This document shows, in pieces, positions 7,903-18,389 of a stretch of DNA of 64,000 bases (the first letter of the stretch is position 1; every line of letters starts with the position of its first letter). The notes under the pieces were generated by a model. That model was not told the origin of the DNA. It did not search any database and worked only from the letters and a program-made list of their open reading frames with translations. A program made the translations under genes and the position numbers. The stretch comes from Unio delphinus. Taxonomy: Eukaryota > Mollusca > Bivalvia > Unionida > Unionidae. Location: assembly GCA_029339505.1 (NCBI GenBank), contig JAQISU010000115.1, positions 3,869,001-3,933,000 of the forward strand, given 5' to 3'.

Positions 7903-9076
7903 GTCAAAACCATTTGGTGGTCAACAACCGAATAATTCACTGGTATTTGCAAATAAGAATAAACCCGACGGTACCCCAGACTGGAACGTTGTTTCCATAC
8001 CAACCGGATCATATCAAATTGAACAAATCAATGATGAATTCGCGCGTAGAATAAAATCGATTACTGGAAAAGAATCAAAAATAGCTATAACAGTTCATGT
8101 GCCGACACTATCATCTGCCATTGAAATAAGCACAGAAGGATACGTCGTAGATATCTATCAAAGCTCAATAAGAACAGTGTTAGGTTGGCCTGAATTACCA
8201 CCCGGGGGGAAAACCGTTGATTTACCAGAACCACAGAAAACTGATTATGTCACCGACAGAATAAAACCTGATAATACAGTAAAGAGTTATAAAGAGTTCA
8301 GAACTTTAGATTTTTTTGAGATCTTTAACAATTTAGATATGATAAGGGGGGCATATTTTATTGTTATCGATCTTAAAATCACTGAAAATTTCAAAGCAAT
8401 GAATAATGATTTTTCACTGTTGTTAATACCTCTTAAATCCGGCTCTCTTACCCGAGATGAATTTATCAGTGTCGTAGAAACATGTAACAAAATCATCAAT
8501 GACATGGAAACATTTCATTCACAAATTATTCAGGAAGTAGTTCTTAATAGTAATCCTAATACAAGAAGAATTTTTGCAGAAGGCAAGGGCATCCCCATCA
8601 AAGATATCCCCACATTCAAACTACCAGGATATAACGTACCAGAATTACACAAATCTCTCAGTGATGCCATCGATGAAGGTTTCAAAAAAATCCATGATAC
8701 GTGGAAAAAAACACAACCACAAACAACTATCCTCAAACATAATAATGACCCAGATGGTGGTGGCAGGCATATTGCTCCGTTCAATGTGAATATTTCAACG
8801 GTGATTGCGCTCAATTTAGTATGTGATGTGATCGAAGGAAGCTATCAAATAAATTTAGAACGATCAAATCAAGCTCAGCAAGGATATATTTTGTATTCAT
8901 TTGCACCAACAGCCCCTCCAGGATTTTTAATAATTGAGTCCCCGGTGAATCCAGTCTATATGCGATGTCATAATAATTCATTAACCAGAATTAATTTCAA
9001 ACTCACAGATCAGTCTAATAATCTGATTGATTTACAAGAGGAGGTTTTACAAATTAGTCTATTTGTGAAATCATAA
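7724..9076 (+). CDS. Conserved Polinton virion protein, possible minor capsid/penton (450 aa)
   Basis: The N-terminal module (residues about 1-160) contains SWPNI, a W-NVVSIPTGSYQIEQIN stretch and YVVDI. The C-terminal module contains SYQINLERSNQAQQG, GFLIIE and ending phrases LTDQSNNLIDLQEEV. I recognise both from a common Polinton-encoded protein located beside the capsid genes. A penton-like role is plausible but not shown. An ATG at 7,709 is also in frame. I chose 7,724 because element 2 aligns from there (M.T..ELLQ.IVENT). The gene overlaps the preceding gene by 179 nt. Element 2 has a multiply broken homologue ending at 47,561. Confidence 0.7.
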   Translation: MTTQMELLQQIVENTNPVQTSMISITSTNPEFSVNFPSPVPVKEIALAKLRVYHSWPNIRSKPFGGQQPNNSLVFANKNKPDGTPDWNVVSIPTGSYQIEQINDEFARRIKSITGKESKIAITVHVPTLSSAIEISTEGYVVDIYQSSIRTVLGWPELPPGGKTVDLPEPQKTDYVTDRIKPDNTVKSYKEFRTLDFFEIFNNLDMIRGAYFIVIDLKITENFKAMNNDFSLLLIPLKSGSLTRDEFISVVETCNKIINDMETFHSQIIQEVVLNSNPNTRRIFAEGKGIPIKDIPTFKLPGYNVPELHKSLSDAIDEGFKKIHDTWKKTQPQTTILKHNNDPDGGGRHIAPFNVNISTVIALNLVCDVIEGSYQINLERSNQAQQGYILYSFAPTAPPGFLIIESPVNPVYMRCHNNSLTRINFKLTDQSNNLIDLQEEVLQISLFVKS

Positions 9077-9085
9077 ATGATTTTC

Positions 9086-9147
9086 GTCCTAAGGACTTGA
9101 TCAAATATTCGGTTAAAATCACCGTAAACCTAGAACTGAAAGTTCTA
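9086..9147. terminator. Two hairpins after the last virion gene of element 1
   Basis: GTCCTAAGGAC (9,086-9,096) and TAGAACT-GAA-AGTTCTA (9,131-9,147, perfect 7-bp stem). They flank a short piece that matches the 3' end of an ATPase gene. Proposed 3'-end signals. Confidence 0.35.
9096..9118 (+). pseudogene. Fragment matching the ATPase 3' end (LDQIFG stop)
   Basis: CTTGATCAAATATTCGGTT on the plus strand is identical to the reverse complement of element 2 at about 31,183-31,203. There it encodes the last residues (LDQIFG) of the packaging ATPase next to the left terminal repeat. In element 1 it lies at the right end, directly after the virion block. See findings for the proposed terminal-repeat conversion. 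Confidence 0.55.
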
Positions 9148-9307
9148 GCAGCAGAGGGGGTGAGTGACAACGACGTTGCGACGCGAATGTTTTCAGACAA
9201 GGGTCAGAGACTTATTTTTTCGCGAGAAGGGTCTAGTGTTATTTTGGAGGGGGTATAATCAAAAATAAAAACAAAAAAAAGTTGTCTGATTCGCCCCCTC
9301 TGCTGCT
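9147..9307. repeat. 161-bp inverted repeat at the right end of element 1
   Basis: AGCAGCAGAGGGGG at 9,147-9,160 faces its reverse complement at 9,294-9,307. The similarity extends a further 10-12 bp inwards. The outer copy is taken as the terminus of element 1. The inner copy may be a subterminal repeat, or the pair may be a small inserted element. No target duplication was recognised. Confidence 0.5.
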
Positions 9308-9423
9308 CATAAAATGCAATTGCACTATTATTCATGCACCAGCATGGCCAGGTCTTTCTTACAATTATACTCTAATATCAATGAATAAAATGCAACTTTT
9401 TCAAAAAAATTAAAATCTGGTTA

Positions 9424-9900
9424 TAGGACACACGGTACTAATTATACGGAAGAGCTGTGAACCAGTCTAAAAATGGGTGAAGAAATAATAGAGTATATAC
9501 GGCTTTGATGGTCCATAATTGGTTAATAATGAAAATAAAAATTTTATTAAAAAAAATTTTTGAGAGCTTATCCTATCTGTAATTTAAAAAAAAATATAGA
9601 CAAAATTCTATTGATGCAATTGAAGTAAATTTAGAGGCTTCACCTATTAGTACTCAATAATGAAAGTAGCACCTGATTCATTTGGTGCAGAATCAATAAC
9701 ATGTGCTTCCTGCCAATTTATGTCAACAACATGCCGCGGGTCCTATGTTTTTCTACATTTAAAAACTTACATCAAGGTTAGTTGTGCATGGAAAAATATA
9801 GGTCTGATCATCAGCACCCAGAAATGTTAAGTTATTGAATTTTGAATATGACAGTGTTTCCATGTTTACCATTGGAGTTGAATTAGTACCGTGTGTCCTA
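9424..9900. mobile_element. MITE-like element, copy 1 (477 bp)
   Basis: The ends are TAGGACACACGGTACTAATT and its exact reverse complement, a 20-bp terminal inverted repeat. A near-identical copy lies at 50,930-51,394. There is no coding capacity. It is probably a non-autonomous DNA transposon. Target duplication not resolved. Confidence 0.8.
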
Positions 9901-10263
9901 CATCCTTCGTCGCAAGCACGTTTTTCTACGAAGGGAAAAAACTCTTTAATTCCATTCTGTAAGTCGTGCAAGAATTATTTTCCATGACCTACTAAATGCC
10001 GGTTGTAAATTTAACATTATAACTTGAATACATAGTGACAGTGACAACCCATCTCACCCCTGACAAAAAATAATGATACTATGTTGCATCACGTACGCAC
10101 GCATTAATTTCTCGAACACGGATTCCGGGCTACAAACGTTTGCCAGAGAACAGAGAAAACGTTCTCGAGTGTACCGGCTATCATTTAAGAACACAAATAC
10201 TTTCCCTAGTCATCCGACAAAAGCACTTAGAGGAGGCCATAAGACCTGTCCCTAGTATTCCGG

Positions 10264-10337
<74 letters not shown>

Positions 10338-11239
10338 CGAGTGACCTAAAGTGCTCTCCGTTACGGATCCCTGCCATGTCACCTCTGCGTTTGATTTTTC
10401 ATCTGGTCAGACAATGTTACCTTTGCCCCATATTACATGTATTTTCATGACTAAAGCTTTTGTTTATACATTGCCATGCCAACGGGAAAATGCCGGAGGA
10501 AAACTCAAAAAGTATGGAAATTTCACAAGAAAAATGTTGCCAAATTAATTAAAGTGAATGTTTCAAGTGTATTTGCCATGTCTAACCAAAGTTCACACGA
10601 TAAATGCTGTTGCAATCTATGTATAAAAAAACAATGTCGAGACAAATTATGATTGATCGAAATCTAGGTGGAGTTAATGACCTAGAAATCTTCCATCTCT
10701 TTTGGACAATCAACAATCTTCTTCTTTGAAGCACCAGCGTTTAGCTCAAAAAACGTTGAGTTTGAACAAATGGATAAATTAGTACAAGATTTGGAGACAA
10801 CTGAGACGGAGGAAATTACTTATATTTTCTTGTGATAAGAAATTACATCCTTAAATATTTTCTGGCGTCTTTACTTTAGCGTGACAAATACCGGTAAAAT
10901 GGGGCAAGCTTAGCACTGTCAAGCCAAACTGTAACAGGATCGAAACCGAATGAGATTTTGGTTGAAGTGAAAATACCAAAAATATTTGCAAATGAAAGAG
11001 TTTATGAATGAAAATAAAAAATATACAACAAATAAACAAGTAGACCCAAATAACTATTCACCTTGCACTCTGACAATTCAACAGACATTAGACTCAAAAA
11101 CATGTGAACAAAGCATCCACTCATCATATGATATGAATGTACCCCACTAAAGATGTAATACAAAAAAATCAATACGACTCATGTATGATATACAAATGAT
11201 AAATATGGTTCATGTAAATATGTCATATGTATTGACATT
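9901..11239. other. Gene-free region with a (TA)n microsatellite
   Basis: No coding or RNA feature seen. Contains a pure (TA)n run at about 10,266-10,334. Short open frames here lack codon structure and known motifs. Confidence 0.6.
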
Positions 11240-11660
11240 AAACCCTATTCTTTCAGGAAATGAGTATGATTCATACAACCTTATTCTTCGAGGAAATATG
11301 ATGTGATGTAATTTGTATTACTAACGTAAGTTTTAACAATTTATAAGTCATATCGCTAAGATGTCTGTAGTGTTATAGTTTATAGTGGTGTCTAGCACTG
11401 GGGCATCATGCTACAGACATGTTGTCCCACCCAGTCACTTTATCCTGACACCAGGCTGACCTATCGTAACGCTAACCAATTCTGAGTGCCCAGCGAGGCA
11501 GCTGTTAGTACCGTTTTGATAAGTCTTTGGGTATGACTCAACCGGGGATCTAACCCACGACCTCCCGCGTCCGATGCGATTGCTATAACCTAAATGAGCG
11601 GTTTGTTGAAATGATTATGCACTATGCTTTAAGAAAATGAGTTATGGTTGATACAACCAT
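11240..11660. repeat. Degenerate copies of the 35-bp minisatellite plus a tRNA-like SINE fragment
   Basis: Diverged units of the minisatellite that is expanded at 16.53-17.03 kb occur at about 11,243-11,300 and 11,625-11,665. Between them (about 11,395-11,600), the minus strand carries a Pol III B-box-like GGTTAGATCCC within GGGAGGTCGTGGGTTAGATC. This resembles tRNA-derived dispersed repeats known in molluscs. No intact tRNA fold was found, so it is called a SINE-like fragment. Confidence 0.4.
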
Positions 11661-11934
11661 ATTGTCACATAATTAGGCGAAAATTGAATTTATTTCTTCT
11701 TGGATACAAACCAATTTCGCCATTTTTGTTTCGTCGTACATGCGTTACCTGGGGTGAATAAGTGTTTTTCAAGGTAAGCGACGTGTAGCGACTTACATGT
11801 ACCTGGCTGGAAATCACTTGAAGTCAGGAACATTATAATCACGGGGTGCACGGGAATTTTGCCCTGAATTCTGCTCACCTATTTTGGGACATATCAGACA
11901 GAAAATTTCTAAAAAGATTACGAGTCAAAAGTAT

Positions 11935-12557
11935 TGTTACAAGCACAGGGGTATTCACTTGACCGAGCGGTGTCAAAACCCTGGCGCGAGTCACGCTGGA
12001 AGTCATATGTTTTCCCCAAATTTCCAAAGACTTCCATACAACTTGAGTTGTAAAATGGAAAGAAAGACGTGTCTGCTATAATTATTAATCTTTGCTGTAA
12101 TCAATGGGCGACCCAGAGGAGACAACTTGCCCAAACGTCCATTAACTGCACCTTTACATGGTTTTTCTTCATTATCATCCGTTTTCCGTACCGATAGCTT
12201 GTCATGCCATAGAAATTACACCAGTATTCCCTTACTAACTGGGAAATATTTAACTGCGCGACCCTAGGCCAGTCCATCCACAGAATTTCCGGCGTATCAC
12301 ACTCATATACATACGCCAATTTTCCACTATGGCCACATAAACGGTACCTACCAAGTTCCAACTTATTGATTCCATTCTATAATTTACTGATTTCCAACCA
12401 TAAATGCTGCCTTTCCAATCACACTACTTGTATACACCACTGAATTTTAATATGGACTATGTTACTACAGGGACAGCCATTCGGCTTGTACCCAAAATCA
12501 CTACTAACGACCCAAGCATGGTTCAAATTCACTAACACTTACTCCAAATTTATGACA
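11935..12557 (-). repeat. LTR (3' LTR on the minus strand)
   Basis: 623-bp repeat identical as far as read to 14,751-15,373. It holds an 86-codon open frame that is the same in both copies and is not considered a gene. Confidence 0.85.
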
Positions 12558-12576
12558 TTACCCCCGCCTTTAAAAG
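12558..12576 (-). promoter_or_regulatory. Polypurine tract of the LTR element
   Basis: Minus-strand AAAGGCGGGGGTAA immediately precedes the LTR start TGTCAT. Position and composition fit plus-strand priming in LTR retrotransposons. Confidence 0.65.
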
Positions 12577-14729
12577 ATCACTCGTCCCGAGTGACACAAA
12601 CGTCACATTTCTGTGATCTAAATCACAATTTGAAGTATTTTTTTTTTTTTTTTTTTTTCTAAATTTAACCCCACACCCGATAAACGATTACCAATATGAT
12701 TATATACAACAACATAAACTATCCAAATCTAAACAAGTTGAATCCAAGATGAAATAATGTTTCAACCACTTAGTCGGGTTCAAACTCCCTCACGACTTCC
12801 TCGAAATTGACTTGTCTAAGCATAGGTCTCTAACAACAGACATCAAATGCAACCAGAACCATTCCTCCTTACATTAAAACTCTGGTCTGGAGATTGCGTT
12901 TCCACCAGGACACACGTTCTCCTAATAGACCTTGGTACACCTGTACATATCACGAGGTCAGCGTTCTTCAGAGACACCTTCTCTTACTAACCTCCAACAA
13001 GTCAACCATGACTTCAATGCGCAAATATTTTTCAACTCAGTCTGTGCCAGACGATCCTATTTGTTTCTTTCACTGTTAATTCACTACAAATTCCACACCA
13101 GTTGTTACCTAAATCCCTAAGAAAACCTATCCCCAAACGCTAAAGTTCGGAACACCATTACATCACGATTCAACTATAATTGTGGTGTGCACTACAATTT
13201 CTTCATGCTGCTAAATAACTAACACGTGCTTTGAATTGTCCTTCAGTTTTCCAAATTGACACCATTCCATTCATGCAGACAAGTCAAACTATGCATGATG
13301 AAAACCTCGCTGAACCATATATGATCATGAAGATGCGTGTAGACGATTTCTTTCTTCCTTCTTAATGTGCTCTGTATAAATCAATTCTCAACTGGCAAGT
13401 CGCTAACAGTTCAATGACAAACAAAATACAGGTTCCGTCCTGTACTACCCCACGAGGTTAGAGAATGCGTTCTTCAAATGAAACACGACCTCTTAAGAAC
13501 CTCAAAAATAAGTCAACCATGACTTCAACGCCCATCTGGCGCGACCCTATTGTCACCAACAGAACGCTAGACTTGACACTGCCTTTTCAATCATCTTTTC
13601 ACCACTTAACCGTACCCTACAGCAACACAAAAATAAAAATAAACAAATAGTCCACCAGCCTCCAAACACCCATACATAATACCCTTATTTTCTTTCAATT
13701 CAGCCATGTTTAACTCCAAGCACAATTCAAACAACTAGACTTAATTTACCACCTGGTCTCATGCAGCAACAACTTCTAGAACTTTTCTGCTCTAACACCA
13801 CATGATTACAAATTATAAAACTAATACATACAATAATAAAACCCCAATCAAGACCGACATCTGTCGTTACAGAATTTAAAAATATAAAACAAATAATCAC
13901 ACCAATAATCAAATTATTTACATAGCCTTTGGGCGCATTCTGATTTAATTGTAACTGCGCGGCTTTTAATCGTCACCCGTAGACAATATGTCTCAACCCA
14001 TCCATGTAATAATTACGGGGAAAAATTATTACCCACCCATTTAAAACTTGTATTGACCACTTCTACCGGTGTATGACGCTTATATCAAATTTATGTATGT
14101 TGTTCTTATTGTTCTTATTGTTGTTGATGTTATAAAATCCAATCTCCTCAATTATACACAACACGGCGGGGGGGGGGGGGGGGTGTTGTCAAACCCATTC
14201 ATTAGCGGTTCCTATCAGTTTGTACAAAAACAAAACAATTACAGACATTTTCATCATTCCAGCATGTTACAATTCCGTGGCCAATGATTGTCGTCCACAT
14301 TTTAGCAATTCCAGCCTATTAAAAAGAACCAAAAGTATCACTTGGCCCTGTTTTAACCCCCACGTGTCGAGGAGAAATGGAAACCGCGTGTGCACTGTCT
14401 CACGGTTTTACCTCCAACTGACTTAGATCTCGCAATCTGCGCGACCTACACCAATACAATTCTTGCCATCGCTGTATTATATCCCGGATAAAACACTCCA
14501 TCCTGCTTGAACATAGGACTCCTCTTAAAAATCCTTCTCAGCAGCAAATGCATATATCTACTCTCGCAGACCAAATGTCGCGAAATCTCAATAAACGAAG
14601 TTAAAGTCGCACTAGCCATAATATTTCTTTCCTCTTTCTTTCCAAATGCGAAGCAATAGTCAGTTTCACACATAATAACTCTGAATAAATTGCAAACCAT
14701 GACAGAACTATTCACACATATCCCAAAAC

Positions 14730-14740
14730 GCTGTCACCAG
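14730..14740 (-). promoter_or_regulatory. Putative tRNA primer binding site
   Basis: Minus-strand TGGTGACAGCG lies 10 nt after the LTR end (GTAACA). TGG at the start matches the CCA end of a tRNA. The tRNA species is not identified. Confidence 0.6.
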
Positions 14741-14750
14741 AAATTTTTCT

Positions 14751-15373
14751 TGTTACAAGCACAGGGGTATTCACTTGACCGAGCGGTGTCAAAACCCTGG
14801 CGCGAGTCACGCTGGAAGTCATATGTTTTCCCCAAATTTCCAAAGACTTCCATACAACTTGAGTTGTAAAATGGAAAGAAAGACGTGTCTGCTATAATTA
14901 TTAATCTTTGCTGTAATCAATGGGCGACCCAGAGGAGACAACTTGCCCAAACGTCCATTAACTGCACCTTTACATGGTTTTTCTTCATTATCATCCGTTT
15001 TCCGTACCGATAGCTTGTCATGCCATAGAAATTACACCAGTATTCCCTTACTAACTGGGAAATATTTAACTGCGCGACCCTAGGCCAGTCCATCCACAGA
15101 ATTTCCGGCGTATCACACTCATATACATACGCCAATTTTCCACTATGGCCACATAAACGGTACCTACCAAGTTCCAACTTATTGATTCCATTCTATAATT
15201 TACTGATTTCCAACCATAAATGCTGCCTTTCCAATCACACTACTTGTATACACCACTGAATTTTAATATGGACTATGTTACTACAGGGACAGCCATTCGG
15301 CTTGTACCCAAAATCACTACTAACGACCCAAGCATGGTTCAAATTCACTAACACTTACTCCAAATTTATGACA
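14751..15373 (-). repeat. LTR (5' LTR on the minus strand)
   Basis: Second 623-bp direct repeat, flanked on its right by the GTAT target duplication. Confidence 0.85.
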
Positions 15374-15377
15374 GTAT

Positions 15378-16520
15378 CTTGTCAAAGGAGAGATAGCTCG
15401 TCATTCTTTCTCCAGCCAAAGGGGTGAGTGTTAAATTTATGTTTCGTTTTATTTACAGTGAATTTTATTCAGTTTATCATTTCATGTAATGATGCCTTTA
15501 TTACAATGCAGATTTAAACCGTTGAATATTTGGAATTACTAGTCACTATTAGAGTTTAAATGCAATAGCGTAATTTAAATTTTAGATTGTTTTAGAAACA
15601 ACTATTATTAGTTTGGTTTCTTTATTGTAGTTGATTGTGCCGTGATTGTGCTGTTTGATTGTGCCATTTGATTGTGCGATCAAATTGAGGTGTCTGACTG
15701 TCTGTCAGACTGTCTGTCCGTCTACGTTTGTATCTGGCGTGAACAGGAGGTCATGATGTCTGAGGATATCTGTCGAGATGTGTAAATATCCGGAACTATC
15801 TTGAAGTCTAAATGTCCGAGTGTCCGGAGCTGTCTAGAGGTGTAAACGTCCGGGGTAGCATCTAAGTGTTTGGGACCGGTGGTTCTAATAGGTGCTGTAT
15901 GCTGTCTGTACGTTAGTGTGACGTATAACTGTAGTGGATCCGTGAAGGGCAAGTGGCCGATAAAAGTATTGGGTCAGCCCTAGGTATTCGGAGAAGCTGT
16001 GCGGCGATTCAACAGTTGGTGAATCGTACGGTTTTACATGGTCGAGACGCATCTTGCGTTTCAGTTGTGGCTACAATTGAATGCATTGATATATTTACAC
16101 GGAGTTACTTTGAATCTCGGTAGTATTCCAAGGAATTACATGAATCTCAAGAACAGTTAGAAACTTGACTTAATACATATAGATGTTTGTACTTGTTATC
16201 GCAATTCATATGTGCAATAATACGATTTGAGGTTTATCGCAATTCATATGTGCGATAATATAATTTTTGTAAAGGTTCCCTTTTTATTGAAACATTTGTG
16301 CAGTCCAGGAGGTTCCTTGGATCTGTGTTCATTTTGAATTAATATTTAATTTTATTTTCAAATTGTGAATGGTTGTGAAGTGTGATTGTGGGTTGAACGC
16401 ATGAGTTATTGTGTTGATACATCATAATTTTTCATTAATAATTTATTTCATAAATTTACATCATCTTTCACATATTGTGTTTGAGTTGTTCATTTGATTT
16501 ACCACCCACTCGGAAACAAT
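15378..16520. other. Gene-free region
   Basis: No gene seen. It holds simple repeated phrases such as TTGATTGTGC(C/G)AT (about 15,655-15,680), CTGTCTGTC runs (about 15,705) and a duplicated TTATCGCAATTCATATGTGC (about 16,198 and 16,233). Confidence 0.5.
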
Positions 16521-16529
16521 TCTGTTACA

Positions 16530-17023
16530 CATATGCTTTAAGGAAATGAGTTATGGTTGATACAACCCTATGCTTTAAAGAAATAGGTATGGCTTATACA
16601 ACCCTATGCTTTAAAGAAATGGGTATGGCCTATACAACCCTATGCTTTAAAGAAATGGGTATGGCTTATACAACCTATGCTTTAAAGAAATAGGTATGGC
16701 TTATACAACCCTATGCTTTAAAGAAATAGGTATGGCTTATACAACTCTATGCTTTAAAGAAATGGGTATGGCTTATACAACTCTATGCTTTAAAGAAATG
16801 GGTATGGCTTATACAACCCTATGCTTTAAAGAAATAGGTATGGCTTATACAACCCTATGCTTTAAAGACATAGGTATGGCTTATACAACCCTATGCTTTA
16901 AAGAAATAGGTATGGCTTATACAACCCTATGCTTTAAAGAAATGGGTATGGCTTATACAACCCTATGCTTTAAAGAAATAGGTATGGCTTATACAACCCT
17001 ATGCTTTAAAGAAATAGGTATGG

Positions 17024-17028
<5 letters not shown>
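16530..17028. repeat. 35-bp minisatellite, about 14 units
   Basis: Units of CTATGCTTTAAAGAAATAGG plus TATGGCTTATACAACC repeat about 14 times with a few substitutions (ATGGG for ATAGG, CTC for CCC). One stretch stays open as a repeated frame only because the unit, 35-36 bp, contains no stop in that frame. It runs straight into a (TA)n microsatellite. Confidence 0.9.

Positions 17029-17099
<71 letters not shown>
17026..17099. repeat. (TA)n microsatellite
   Basis: Pure TA dinucleotide run of about 74 bp directly after the minisatellite. Confidence 0.95.
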
Positions 17100-17106
<7 letters not shown>

Positions 17107-17783
17107 TATTTATTCGATTTAAGTATCAGTACCACAAATTATGTGCACACACACTCCTTTGGAAGGAAGAAATATTTACCTCTGATACCATGTGTTGTTA
17201 TTGTTAAATATGCTTCTCAATCGAACACGTGGATAACTATATAGTCGCTCTTTGTTTTCAAGTCTTCTTAAACATTACAAATTGAAACCTCCTTTATAAA
17301 TTTGTATCTGTGTTGGTGAACGCACTGTTTATGCCTAAATCGGGAAAACTCTACCGCACAACCTCATCAAACAAATAAATAAACAAACATACATACATCT
17401 TCTCTAGCCTAGATCATGTGTTAACATGGGTGGATCGATCAGATAATGAATCGCTCCGGGTCTGTGAATTTTGTTGGATGCAGCGGTAAGCGACCGCATC
17501 CAATCACATTCCAGTTGTTCAAATGTGAACAATTTCTTCATTATCGATACAAGAGTTGGGGACACACAAATGGAATGGACTGATAAAAAGCAATTTTCCA
17601 CTGCCGGGCTGGATTTGTGTATATACATCCTTGCACTCAAATACATATGTAATGGCTTCTCACTGCTACGTAGTAACACTTACAATGTATCCATATGAAG
17701 TCAGTTACACGCTATTGGTTAGTTGGCACCATATACCAAGAAAGACAACTCACGAAATCAAATTAATGTCACTATGACAAAGC

Positions 17784-18095
17784 ACTCAAACATCTGATTC
17801 ATCCGCCAAAAGTGTAGATAGGGTTAACACATCACATCCTTGGCTAGCAAAGATCACATACACAGAGACAATTGAGACTAATATAGAGAATATAACTCCA
17901 TCAAATCAGAAATAACTGAAATATGTGTCAGACTTCTGTACTCAAACATCTGATTCATCCGCCAAAAGTGTAGATAGGGTTAACACATCACATCCTTGGC
18001 TAGCAAAGATCACATACACAGAGACAATTGAGACTAATATAGAGAATATAACTCCATCAAATCAGAAATAACTGAAATATGTGTCAGACTTCTGT
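17784..18095. repeat. 156-bp tandem duplication
   Basis: Two adjacent, nearly identical 156-bp units start at 17,784 and 17,940 with ACTCAAACATCTGATTCATC. Non-coding and very recent by similarity. Confidence 0.9.
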
Positions 18096-18389
18096 ATTCT
18101 TATTTCTTCATTTAATGTTCAGAAAGGACAAATTATAAATCGTGTTGAAAATACATTTATTCCAACAAACAAAAGCACAGTATAAGCAAATCAATGTTTT
18201 CAACAAAAAGACAATATATTTAATTCATAATAAATCTTGTCAAACAATAAAAAGTAAAACTACACTAAGATCAGCAATCAAATGAAATGTACATTAATGT
18301 GTAAAGTTTTCATTAGGCATAAAACTAACCGTTAATACAGAAAAGAAAGAAAAGAATGTAGTACTCAACGCAATATAATCATCTCCATG

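Larger units (their letters stand above)
1..9307 (+). mobile_element. Polinton/Maverick-type element 1, right (morphogenesis) part
   Basis: Nine same-strand open genes in the order expected for the virion block of a Polinton: capsid-like, core-like, cysteine protease, fibre-like, membrane-active and a terminal conserved virion protein. The same block, in the same order but broken, is at 39.66-47.56 kb inside element 2, which has recognisable ends. The right end is placed at about 9,307, where the reverse strand begins AGCAGCAGAGGGGG, similar in style to the element 2 terminus (AGCAAG then AGGGTGAACA). The left end, with the expected PolB, integrase and ATPase genes, lies outside the window. 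No target-site duplication can be tested because only one end is visible. Confidence 0.75.
11935..15373 (-). mobile_element. Non-autonomous LTR retrotransposon, 3.44 kb, recent insertion
   Basis: Two direct repeats of 623 bp (11,935-12,557 and 14,751-15,373) have a constant offset of 2,816 bp and no difference that I could find. On the minus strand they begin TGTCATAAATTTGG and end GTAACA. The 4-bp flank GTAT is present on both sides (11,931-11,934 and 15,374-15,377), a target-site duplication. Ten nt inside the minus-strand 5' LTR is TGGTGACAGCG, a likely primer binding site. A purine tract, AAAGGCGGGGG, precedes the 3' LTR. The 2.2-kb interior has no gag, protease or reverse transcriptase, so it must be mobilised in trans. 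Confidence 0.85.

Noticed and set aside
9759..9971. 70-codon minus-strand open frame
   Set aside because: It overlaps the MITE-like element and has no coding signature.
12101..12361. 86-codon open frame present identically twice
   Set aside because: It lies wholly inside the LTRs of a non-autonomous retrotransposon and is duplicated with them. No domain.
14163..14183. Poly-G tract as a G-quadruplex regulatory element
   Set aside because: A simple homopolymer inside a non-coding retrotransposon interior; nothing links it to a gene.
16530..17028. Regular 35-bp repeats resembling a CRISPR array
   Set aside because: There are no unique spacers; the units are contiguous. The DNA is eukaryotic.
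16696..17100. Long open frame made of repeated MAYTTLCFKE units followed by YIYIYI
   Set aside because: It is a minisatellite plus TA microsatellite read in a stop-free frame. No promoter, no non-repeat part.
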